This document shows positions 1-5,544 of a stretch of 7,046 bases of DNA, in pieces. Position 1 is the stretch's first letter. Each line of letters starts with the position of its first letter. A program made the translations under genes and the position numbers. The notes beneath the pieces are model-generated. The model saw only the letters and a list, made by a program, of their open reading frames with translations. It had not been told where the DNA came from and did no database searches. Origin of the DNA: Planctomycetaceae bacterium (lineage in GTDB: Bacteria > Planctomycetota > Planctomycetia > Pirellulales > Thermoguttaceae); assembly GCA_031283515.1 (NCBI GenBank), contig JAITBS010000108.1:1-7046 (forward strand), given 5' to 3'.

Positions 1-39
1 AATCGGCGTAATCTGCGGATTAAAAATAGGCAGCTCCAT
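1..39 (-). CDS. N-terminal fragment of a downstream gene (13 codons, cut by window edge)
   Basis: On the minus strand an ATG at 39-37 opens a frame reading MELPIFNPQITPI that runs off the window edge without a stop. It starts only 2 bases after the permease stop codon, the tight spacing expected of translationally coupled genes in one operon. No strong Shine-Dalgarno is visible; a GGAAG lies rather far upstream inside the permease gene, which fits reinitiation after the permease. Thirteen residues are too few to name a product. In planctomycetes an integral membrane or von Willebrand-type protein often follows such permeases, but nothing here shows that. Confidence 0.5.
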   Translation of the reverse strand, partial: MELPIFNPQITPI

Positions 40-41
40 TT

Positions 42-1931
42 TTAATCGGCGGTGGTTCTTCCGGTTGCGACATCAAATTCGGCAATACTTGGGATGAGCA
101 TGGCGGCAGTTGTGAACCCGAATATCCCAACAAGTACCGCAAACACCAACAGATATTTACCAAGCAACATGGATGTAATTATATAAAATACCGCAATCGG
201 TAAACTAAATGAGGCAGTAGCAATTGCCGCAGAAGGATTTCTTGCACCTAAAGTTACGTAAAGTCCAATGCCGCCGCCAACCATGAACGCCGAAAACGGA
301 ACTAATTGAGTCTCAAAAGAACCGCTAAACGCAACCATAATCCAAATACACGCCGCAATACCAATAAATAAGAAAAAAATAATCCCCAAACTTGTTGCAG
401 TTGCAGCCCGTGTATTATCGTACTGCATTCCAATATAAACTCCAACCATTGACGCAAATATATAAAGTACGATTAAACCGACCAACAGGAAAAATAATGA
501 TGTTTCATCCAACGCCCGATACCAATAAAGATAACCGCAAAGTAATAACGGTAATAATACAATCCATTTCATGTTATAAAAAATACCGCCGAGTTTTCCG
601 AACACATATTCTTTGGGAGTAATATCGCTCACAAGAATTAAATCAAAAGTTCCGCCGTCTTTTTCGGAAGTTTGTGAGGTAATCGCCTGAACATTGACCA
701 ACACCAACGAAAGTAGAAACAACGGAACCAATGAACCGGCAAGTTGCGCTACAGTAATCGCCATGCTTTCCGTCAACACGTTGTGAAGTGTCCACGCACA
801 AATAACAAAAAACGCCAAAAATCCGAATTGAATGATCCAGATACGGTGTCCGTAAGCACGAGTCATTATTTCACGCCAGATAATGGGATTGTTCCACGTA
901 TGGCGAATTTGTGTACGATGAATTTGTGTACGGTGAATCTGTTCCGGTTCGGCGGAATCCGTAATATTCGTAGCGTTATTTTGGTGTTGTTTTGGGTGTT
1001 GCTCTTCGGCGGTCAATTCGTGAGTCCATTGATTTTCTTCAAATTTCGAAACAGCATCAACCGCAAGTGATTCGGCTAAAGTTTGTTCGGCATTTTTTTT
1101 GTGCCACGTATCTTCTTCCATAGTGATCGGACGTGTTTCGCGGGACGGATTCCAAACCCGAACCAATGTAATCGCTATAGCGTTTATCGCAACAACAAGA
1201 CCTCCGCAAATAATCAGAAAATTTTGAATCGGACCTAAAACAGTTCCGACAGAAATAGTTGAAACATCAATTGCCGGTCTGGAGGCAACAACAACCGCAC
1301 TCCACGGACTAAACAACACCGCAAGATTTAACCCATTGGGAATGGAAACGGCAATTGTTTCCCAAACACCAATCCACAGAACCAACACAAGAATTGTTGT
1401 TGCAATTGCTTGAAAGGTCTTTTCCCGCTGAAGAGCAATACAACTACCAAGACTACCACATGCCAACATACTAAATAACGTAACAAGCATGACCCGAACA
1501 ATCTGGTAATACGAAACACCGCCAAGCATTGCAATTGCCATAAACACCGGAACCGAAACCGCAAGCATCATTAGAATATTGAGCAAACTGGCAAACAGTT
1601 TCCCAAGTACCAATTCGCTGTTTGACATTCGCGTCAATAAAAGCAACAATAATGTTTTACGTTCTTTTTCCTGCCCGACTGCTCCGGCGGCAAGTGTGGC
1701 GGCAAAAAAAACAGCAAGAACCAACTGAATCGGCGCAAGAAATTGAAACAGCATGGCTCCAAAACGAGCAAAATCACCAGGATCAGTGATCAATTGTGTT
1801 CCGCTAACCACAAGCCACGCCGTAACAATAAGCAACAGAAGCAAACCAACATAAACACTGCGAATAATATAAGTCCAATCACGACGCGGCGCAATCGTGA
1901 TTTCACGGGTAAAAACGGGTCCTATCAACAT
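42..1931 (-). CDS. ABC-2 type transporter permease, two fused permease halves
   Basis: This 629-residue inner-membrane protein is probably the membrane part of an ABC exporter of the ABC-2/NatB kind, substrate unknown. I chose the ATG at 1931 over the in-frame ATG at 1997 because AAGGAT lies 9 bases before it and MLIGPVFTRE is the usual family start. The chain contains two related halves. Residues 4-39 (GPVFTRE... then a membrane helix ending in TAW) match 348-380 (NPIIWRE... ending in CAW). Residues 87-116 match 422-450, sharing E-K-x-x-x-T, a leucine-rich stretch and E-x-V-x-G-K-L. Each half has about six hydrophobic segments. The halves are joined by a polar linker, residues 260-345, containing an IHRTQ duplication. 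The ATPase subunit is not adjacent: the gene upstream is ilvB. Substrate, and whether the protein pairs with a distant ATPase, remain open. Confidence 0.85.
   Translation of the reverse strand: MLIGPVFTREITIAPRRDWTYIIRSVYVGLLLLLIVTAWLVVSGTQLITDPGDFARFGAMLFQFLAPIQLVLAVFFAATLAAGAVGQEKERKTLLLLLLTRMSNSELVLGKLFASLLNILMMLAVSVPVFMAIAMLGGVSYYQIVRVMLVTLFSMLACGSLGSCIALQREKTFQAIATTILVLVLWIGVWETIAVSIPNGLNLAVLFSPWSAVVVASRPAIDVSTISVGTVLGPIQNFLIICGGLVVAINAIAITLVRVWNPSRETRPITMEEDTWHKKNAEQTLAESLAVDAVSKFEENQWTHELTAEEQHPKQHQNNATNITDSAEPEQIHRTQIHRTQIRHTWNNPIIWREIMTRAYGHRIWIIQFGFLAFFVICAWTLHNVLTESMAITVAQLAGSLVPLFLLSLVLVNVQAITSQTSEKDGGTFDLILVSDITPKEYVFGKLGGIFYNMKWIVLLPLLLCGYLYWYRALDETSLFFLLVGLIVLYIFASMVGVYIGMQYDNTRAATATSLGIIFFLFIGIAACIWIMVAFSGSFETQLVPFSAFMVGGGIGLYVTLGARNPSAAIATASFSLPIAVFYIITSMLLGKYLLVFAVLVGIFGFTTAAMLIPSIAEFDVATGRTTAD
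905..949 (-). repeat. 15-bp tandem repeat in the permease linker
   Basis: On the plus strand GAATTTGTGTACGAT is followed directly by GAATTTGTGTACGGT, then by a decayed third copy starting GAATCTGTTCCG. The unit is a multiple of three, so it encodes an in-frame repeat of the pentapeptide IHRTQ (linker residues 332-341). The linker is polar and probably cytoplasmic, so copy-number change should be tolerated. It looks like a recent slippage duplication rather than a functional motif. Confidence 0.75.
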
Positions 1932-2009
1932 TGTTGTTCTATCCTTAAAAATGAAACGGTTGAATATTACGGAATAGTCTGATTTATTCCCGTTCAATAA
2001 TTTATAGGC

Positions 2010-2065
2010 TTACCGGCAATAATTACCAACAATTACAATAACGATATTACCGATATTACCGGTAA
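2010..2065 (-). repeat. Repeats and possible hairpin at the ilvB 3' end
   Basis: GATATTACC occurs twice in direct tandem at 2043-2051 and 2052-2060, the second copy overlapping the ilvB stop codon. The stop codon is also part of the 10-base palindrome TTACCGGTAA (2056-2065). In the minus-strand transcript TTACCGGTAAT (2065-2055) can pair with ATTGCCGGTAA (2020-2010), an 11-bp stem with one G-U pair and a 34-base loop. No U-tract follows, so this is at best a weak terminator or an RNA end-protecting structure between ilvB and the permease gene. Confidence 0.4.
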
Positions 2066-3855
2066 ATCATATCCTGTACCGTTGTTCCGGCGGGAATCAT
2101 CGGCAAGACGTGTTCCTGATACGGAATGACCACATCCAGCAAAAATGAATTCGGACTGTCAATCATTTGCTTGATTGCCGCAGGAAGTTGTGTTTTGTCG
2201 GAAACATGTAATGCGTCCCAACCATATCCTTGAGCAATTGTTACGTAATCAGGATAACGTGTTGCCGGACCAATTCCCGTACCTTTACCGAATGTTTCAG
2301 GATGATCAATGGGACCTAAATATGTTTGAGCGCGGTTTGATTGGTGAAAACGATCTTCCCACTGAACCACCATACCAAGATGTTGGTTGTTCAGAAGCAT
2401 CACTTTAACCGGAATCTTCTCACAATAACATGTTGCCATCTCCTGAATATTCATTTGAAAACTACCATCGCCATCAATGTCAACAATCAACTTTTCAGGA
2501 CAAGCAAGCTTCGCTCCCATCGCCGCCGGAAGACCAAATCCCATCGTTCCAAGACCCGAACTGGATATCCATGTCCGCGGATTCTTGAAACGATAATATT
2601 GTGTTGACCACATCTGATGTTGACCAACTCCGGTTACAATAATTGTTTCACGATCTCGTGTTGCTTTCCAAAGTTCTTCAATAGCGTATTGCGGTATAAT
2701 ATTGGGTGAATTTTTGTTATACGAAAGAGGCATCTCCTTTTTCCACACATCAATTTTATGGTGCCAGTCATTCAATTCCAATGCCGGTTTGTACGATTTT
2801 AACCGGTCAATAACTCCCTGCAACACGGTTTTCACATCGCCGATAACTGGAAAATCCGCCTCCTTGACTTTATTGATTTCCGACGGGTCAATTTCGACGT
2901 GAACAATTATTGCTTGTTTGGCAAATTCCGACGGTTTGCCGGTAACACGATCATCAAACCGAACTCCCAATGCCAATAATAAATCACTTTCATAAACCGC
3001 ATGATTCGCATACGCCGTGCCGTGCATTCCGATCATTCCAAGTGCCAAATTGTGATCTCGCGGAAAAATCGAAAGTCCCATCATCGTTGTTGTGACTGGA
3101 ATCTGCGTGATTTCCGCTAATTTCAGGAGTTCCGCTGCTGCACCGGAAGACACAATTCCGCCTCCGGCATAAATGACCGGTTGCTTCGCTTTTCGTATCA
3201 CCTCCACAATAAGATCAAATAATGTATCAGAAGGTGTTTCGATGACACCGCTGTAACCGGGCAAATTCATCGGTGCATCAAAATTCGGAACACATTGAGC
3301 TACCTGAATATTTTTGGGAATATCAATCAAAACCGGACCGGGACGTCCTGTTGTTGCGATATACACCGCCTCCCGAACAATCCGCGTCAAATCATTCACT
3401 TCGGTTACGAGGTAATGATGTTTTGTGATACTTCGGCAGACTTCAACCATCGGCGTTTCCTGAAAAGCATCACTGCCAATACAATCCGTACCAACCTGTC
3501 CCGTAATCGCAATCATCGGAATACTGTCCATTTTGGCATCGGCAATAGTCGTAACAAGATTCGTTGCGCCGGGACCGCTGGTTGCCATGCAAACTCCAAC
3601 TCGACCCGTTGCCCGCGCAAAACCTTGAGCCGCAAAACCACCACCTTGCTCATTGCGCGGAAGAACAACCCGAAGCTGATCCCGAAATCGGGTCATTGCC
3701 TGATGCAACGGAATACTAAAACCGCCCGGATAGGCAAAAATCGTTGTAACTCCGTTGTTAATAAGAGATTGAATTAAAATATCCGCCCCACTCATTTTGC
3801 CTTGCGGCAAAATAGTTTTGGCAACAGAATGGTTTTGGTTGGTTGAGTTCGGCAT
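2056..3855 (-). CDS. ilvB: Acetolactate (acetohydroxyacid) synthase, large catalytic subunit
   Basis: This thiamine-diphosphate enzyme condenses pyruvate with a second pyruvate or with 2-oxobutyrate, the first shared step of valine, leucine and isoleucine synthesis. The 599 residues are normal length. The N-terminal pyrimidine-binding domain has the catalytic glutamate E69 in RNEQGGGFAAQG. SGPGATN (93-99) and GSDAFQETP (127-135) follow. The central FAD-binding domain has RFDDRVTG (299-306). The C-terminal domain has the thiamine-diphosphate motif GDG (462-464) ending in NN (489-490), then GMVVQWEDRF with W499. The chain ends HVLPMIPAG like anabolic enzymes. The first ATG lacks a clear ribosome binding site. 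The internal ATG at 3795 (MSGADIL) has AAGG close upstream and is a realistic alternative start. No regulatory subunit gene (ilvN) follows; the next gene on this strand is the permease, 124 bases on. Gly122 sits where plant enzymes have Pro197. Confidence 0.95.
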   Translation of the reverse strand: MPNSTNQNHSVAKTILPQGKMSGADILIQSLINNGVTTIFAYPGGFSIPLHQAMTRFRDQLRVVLPRNEQGGGFAAQGFARATGRVGVCMATSGPGATNLVTTIADAKMDSIPMIAITGQVGTDCIGSDAFQETPMVEVCRSITKHHYLVTEVNDLTRIVREAVYIATTGRPGPVLIDIPKNIQVAQCVPNFDAPMNLPGYSGVIETPSDTLFDLIVEVIRKAKQPVIYAGGGIVSSGAAAELLKLAEITQIPVTTTMMGLSIFPRDHNLALGMIGMHGTAYANHAVYESDLLLALGVRFDDRVTGKPSEFAKQAIIVHVEIDPSEINKVKEADFPVIGDVKTVLQGVIDRLKSYKPALELNDWHHKIDVWKKEMPLSYNKNSPNIIPQYAIEELWKATRDRETIIVTGVGQHQMWSTQYYRFKNPRTWISSSGLGTMGFGLPAAMGAKLACPEKLIVDIDGDGSFQMNIQEMATCYCEKIPVKVMLLNNQHLGMVVQWEDRFHQSNRAQTYLGPIDHPETFGKGTGIGPATRYPDYVTIAQGYGWDALHVSDKTQLPAAIKQMIDSPNSFLLDVVIPYQEHVLPMIPAGTTVQDMIYR

Positions 3856-3902
3856 AAATTTTTTGTAATGTTATAATTTTATTTGCCAAGTTAAAGTATT
3901 TA

Positions 3903-3930
3903 ATAATACCGTAAACATTACATTTCTCAA
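3903..3930 (-). promoter_or_regulatory. Putative sigma-70 type promoter for ilvB
   Basis: Read on the minus strand, TTGAGA (3930-3925) and TATTAT (3908-3903) are separated by 16 bases. Transcription would start near 3896, giving an untranslated leader of about 40 bases before the ATG at 3855. No leader peptide rich in branched-chain residues and no attenuator hairpin fits in this short leader. A 10-base palindrome AAACATGTTT lies just upstream at 3952-3961 and could be an operator. This is inferred from box matches only. Confidence 0.4.
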
Positions 3931-4017
3931 GGGGTATTCCTAATAATTGTCAAACATGTTTAAGTTTGCCGGTTGGAGAAAATGCGATAAATATATAAAA
4001 TTTATTGATTGGGCATA

Positions 4018-4047
4018 TTGACAAAAGGTTTGTTTTGTGTCAAATTT
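4018..4047 (+). promoter_or_regulatory. Putative promoter with inverted repeat upstream of the first cysteine-rich gene
   Basis: TTGACA at 4018-4023 is a consensus -35 box. Seventeen to eighteen bases on lies only a weak -10 match, CAAATT or AAATTT (4041-4047). The -35 box is also the left arm of an inverted repeat: TTGACA pairs with TGTCAA at 4038-4043, with further A/T pairing inside (TTGACAAAA against TTTTGTGTCAA). A dimeric regulator could sit exactly over the promoter. The leader from here to the start codon at 4164 would be about 110 bases. Confidence 0.4.
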
Positions 4048-4151
4048 TTAGAGAATCATTTAATTGATTTGAAATGACGTTTGGGTTTAGTTATTTTCTT
4101 CGAAGTTGGAGATCAGGCTCGAACGTAAATTTTTGTTCCCCCTTAGAAATT

Positions 4152-4157
4152 GAGGAG
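4152..4157 (+). promoter_or_regulatory. Ribosome binding site deciding the start at 4164
   Basis: GAGGAG lies 6 bases before ATG 4164. It selects this start over the in-frame upstream ATG at 4074, which has no such site and would bury the signal peptide behind 30 extra residues. Confidence 0.85.
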
Positions 4158-4163
4158 TACACG

Positions 4164-4673
4164 ATGTTAAAACAAATGATTTCTCTTTGTATTGTTGTTT
4201 TGGCAGTTTTTTTTGCCGCGAATGTTTTGGCGGATGAGGCTGTGAAAGCGACTGCTCCGGTTGATGGTGTTGTTGCGGTGGAAGTGGTTTCTGAATCACC
4301 TTGCAGCGTGGTTGATTCGCGTTTTGCGTTTGGGAAGAGACTGTTTTCTTTCCGAAAAACGCCGTGTTTCTTTGAACCGGCTCCCTGTGTTCAACAAACC
4401 GAAATCGTCGTTTCGGAAGAACCGGTTATTCCTACCGATTTGGTACGAATACCAGCGTTCAAGAAATTACATCATGGTTTTGCCAAAACGCATGTTTGGG
4501 TGGCAAAGTCATGTGATTGTCAAAAACAATGTGAATGTGCCAAACCGGTGAATTGTGGTTGTCCCAAGACTTGTCCGGTTCAATGGGTTTCATTTCCGGC
4601 TTACAAAAAAGGGTTTGGTTTCCATAGTGTCGAAGCGTGGAAACCAGTTCCAGCCTGCCGCAACGGCGGTTAA
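4164..4673 (+). CDS. Exported cysteine-rich protein, function unknown
   Basis: I do not recognise this 169-residue protein. Residues 1-23 form a Sec signal peptide (MLKQMISLCIVV..., cleavage expected after VLA23, before DEA). The mature part has 11 cysteines, seven packed into 117-137 (CDC, CEC, CGC and single C). A segment RFAFGKRLFSF at 53-63 matches a module in the larger cysteine-rich protein 870 bases downstream. Two internal copies of another element appear: RIPAFKKLHHGF (95-106) and SFPAYKK-GFGF (143-152), that is P-A-aromatic-K-K followed by G-F, each followed by a V-x-x-x-K stretch and cysteine. The protein is basic and aromatic-rich and has no membrane helix after the signal, so it is probably periplasmic or envelope-associated. 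Disulfide cross-linking or metal binding are possible roles, both inference. The gene diverges from ilvB and is followed by a long hairpin. Confidence 0.85.
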   Translation: MLKQMISLCIVVLAVFFAANVLADEAVKATAPVDGVVAVEVVSESPCSVVDSRFAFGKRLFSFRKTPCFFEPAPCVQQTEIVVSEEPVIPTDLVRIPAFKKLHHGFAKTHVWVAKSCDCQKQCECAKPVNCGCPKTCPVQWVSFPAYKKGFGFHSVEAWKPVPACRNGG

Positions 4674-4713
4674 AACCATTCTCACGGATAACTGGTTTAT
4701 CAAAACCATAATC

Positions 4714-4759
4714 AATTCCATTAAGCCGGAAGACAATAAACTTCCGGTTTGATGGAATT
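4714..4759 (+). terminator. Long hairpin after the first cysteine-rich gene, probable terminator or RNA end
   Basis: AATTCCATTAAGCCGGAAG (4714-4732) and CTTCCGGTTTGATGGAATT (4741-4759) form a 19-bp stem around an 8-base loop ACAATAAA. Seventeen pairs are Watson-Crick and two are G-U in the plus-strand RNA; in the opposite RNA those two become A-C mismatches, so the structure belongs to the plus-strand transcript. It starts 40 bases after the stop codon. The T-rich stretch after it is interrupted (AGATTTCTGATATTTTC), so it is not a classical Rho-independent terminator. It could instead protect the mRNA 3' end. Confidence 0.6.
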
Positions 4760-4881
4760 AGATTTCTGATATTTTCTGAAAAGAAAAAGAGTCATAAACG
4801 ATAAAAGGCTTATGTTTCTGTTGGAACGTACATTTGCCTTTCCCGAACAAAGCCGGGAACTTTCAGATTGTCAGGTAGTAA

Positions 4882-5094
4882 GGCGGTCTAATTGCCGATT
4901 TTATTGTTCCTGCTGTAAATACGCATGGAAATAATGAAATGATGGGAATTGCCAATATCTTTTTAAGCGATGGTTCTATTCGTGCCGCTTCGATTATGAC
5001 ACGTCCCGAAATAATGTGGCAGTTAACTCACACCTTTGTGATCGTTATCAATTATTTTATTGGATTATTTATTTTATTGAATTATTTTGCCTAA
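4882..5094 (+). pseudogene. Decayed C-terminal fragment resembling a DUF1559 (pilin-like) protein
   Basis: The frame from 4882 to the stop at 5092-5094 reads GGLIADFIVPAVNTHG, then IANIFLSDGSIRAASIM, then TRPEIMWQLTH. It resembles the tail of planctomycete DUF1559 proteins, where a 'gvNv-fcDGSVrfis' strand is followed by a 'dp-vWraLgt' ending. Upstream the same frame has two stops (4876-4881) but still reads WNVHLPFPNKAGNFQIVR before them, as if it once continued. No start codon with a ribosome binding site and no pilin-like N-terminus is present. After about 5035 the frame turns into AT-rich sequence. I read it as a gene remnant; an uncharacterised short protein from ATG 4939 (51 codons) is the alternative. 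Confidence 0.38.
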
Positions 5095-5191
5095 TTTAAA
5101 TCTTTATTAACAAAATGGAGTGAAATTGGGTATTTTATTTTGTTTAGTGTTTTTATATTGGCGTTAAAGTCTTTTTATTTTTCCATATCGT

Positions 5192-5197
5192 TATAAT
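5192..5197 (+). promoter_or_regulatory. Consensus -10 box for the second cysteine-rich gene
   Basis: A perfect TATAAT stands in a very AT-rich stretch. No good -35 hexamer lies 16-18 bases upstream (GTCTTT at best). If used, transcription starts near 5204 and leaves an untranslated leader of about 340 bases before ATG 5545. The support is a single box. Confidence 0.3.
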
Positions 5198-5287
5198 CGA
5201 AATTCTTTACGTGTTTATCAATCTAAACCATTTATTAAAAATGAGTTGGGAGGACTCAAGAGGGTTACATTTTCCAGCCGATAGTGA

Positions 5288-5475
5288 ACTTGACCCTGAA
5301 AAACACATTTCGTGTCGGGGGGCACGTTCAGGGAATAGTCAGGAGCCGATCGGGAAAAGAATTTGGGTCGTATGTCGGCCCATCGGGACTGACGCAAATA
5401 ACCAAGTAGTTCCAAAGAGACAACGTTTGTTGATTTGACATTACCGTTTACGAAGGAGTGAGTCTTTCGAAACGG
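5288..5475 (+). ncRNA. Structured 5' leader RNA with three hairpins
   Basis: This stretch is visibly richer in G and C than its flanks and has three good stems. Hairpin A: CCCTGAA (5294-5300) with TTCAGGG (5327-5333), enclosing CGTG/CACG (5311-5314, 5323-5326) that stacks directly on the closing strand. Hairpin B: GTCAG (5338-5342) with CTGAC (5389-5393), a GAG/GA internal loop, CCGAT (5346-5350) with ATCGG (5382-5386), a bulged C, and GGG/CCC. Hairpin C: CCGTTT-A-CGAAGGA (5444-5457) with TCTTTCG-AAACGG (5463-5475), 13 pairs, one bulge, a 5-base loop. C holds AAGGAG in its stem but ends 70 bases before the start codon, so it does not mask the real ribosome binding site. The position suggests a regulatory leader for the gene at 5545. 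It matches no riboswitch class that I know. Confidence 0.45.
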
Positions 5476-5528
5476 AAACACAACAATTGTTATACACAAC
5501 GAGTTCTCTGAGGACCAACCAGGAAAAG

Positions 5529-5535
5529 AAGGAGA
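5529..5535 (+). promoter_or_regulatory. Ribosome binding site for the second cysteine-rich gene
   Basis: AAGGAGA precedes ATG 5545, with GGAG 10 bases from the start codon. It fixes the start, which is directly followed by a signal peptide. Confidence 0.85.
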
Positions 5536-5544
5536 GTTTACCCA

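Noticed and set aside
1932..1997. 22-residue N-terminal extension of the permease from ATG 1997
   Set aside because: The ATG at 1931 has its own ribosome binding site and gives the usual family start MLIGPVFTRE.
3295..3777. 160-codon plus-strand frame opposite ilvB
   Set aside because: It lies fully within the well-supported ilvB gene on the other strand and resembles no known protein.
4672..4708. Alternative pairings of AAAACCA (4672-4678, 4702-4708) with TGGTTT (4693-4698)
   Set aside because: Six-pair stems in AT-rich sequence directly after a stop codon are not strong enough to claim a switch.
4840..4859. Six-pair hairpin TTCCCG / CGGGAA
   Set aside because: It is short, has no U-tract, and lies within the suspected gene remnant; such stems arise by chance.
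5384..5400. ACGCAAA resembling the conserved GACGCAAA of c-di-GMP-I (GEMM) riboswitches
   Set aside because: The other conserved parts, the GCAAACC segment and the GCC...GG stem with a tetraloop receptor, are absent.
5211..5438. A 75-codon plus-strand frame inside the leader of the CxPCD gene
   Set aside because: It starts at GTG without a ribosome binding site, has mixed composition and coincides with the RNA stems, so the stems explain the sequence better than a protein.
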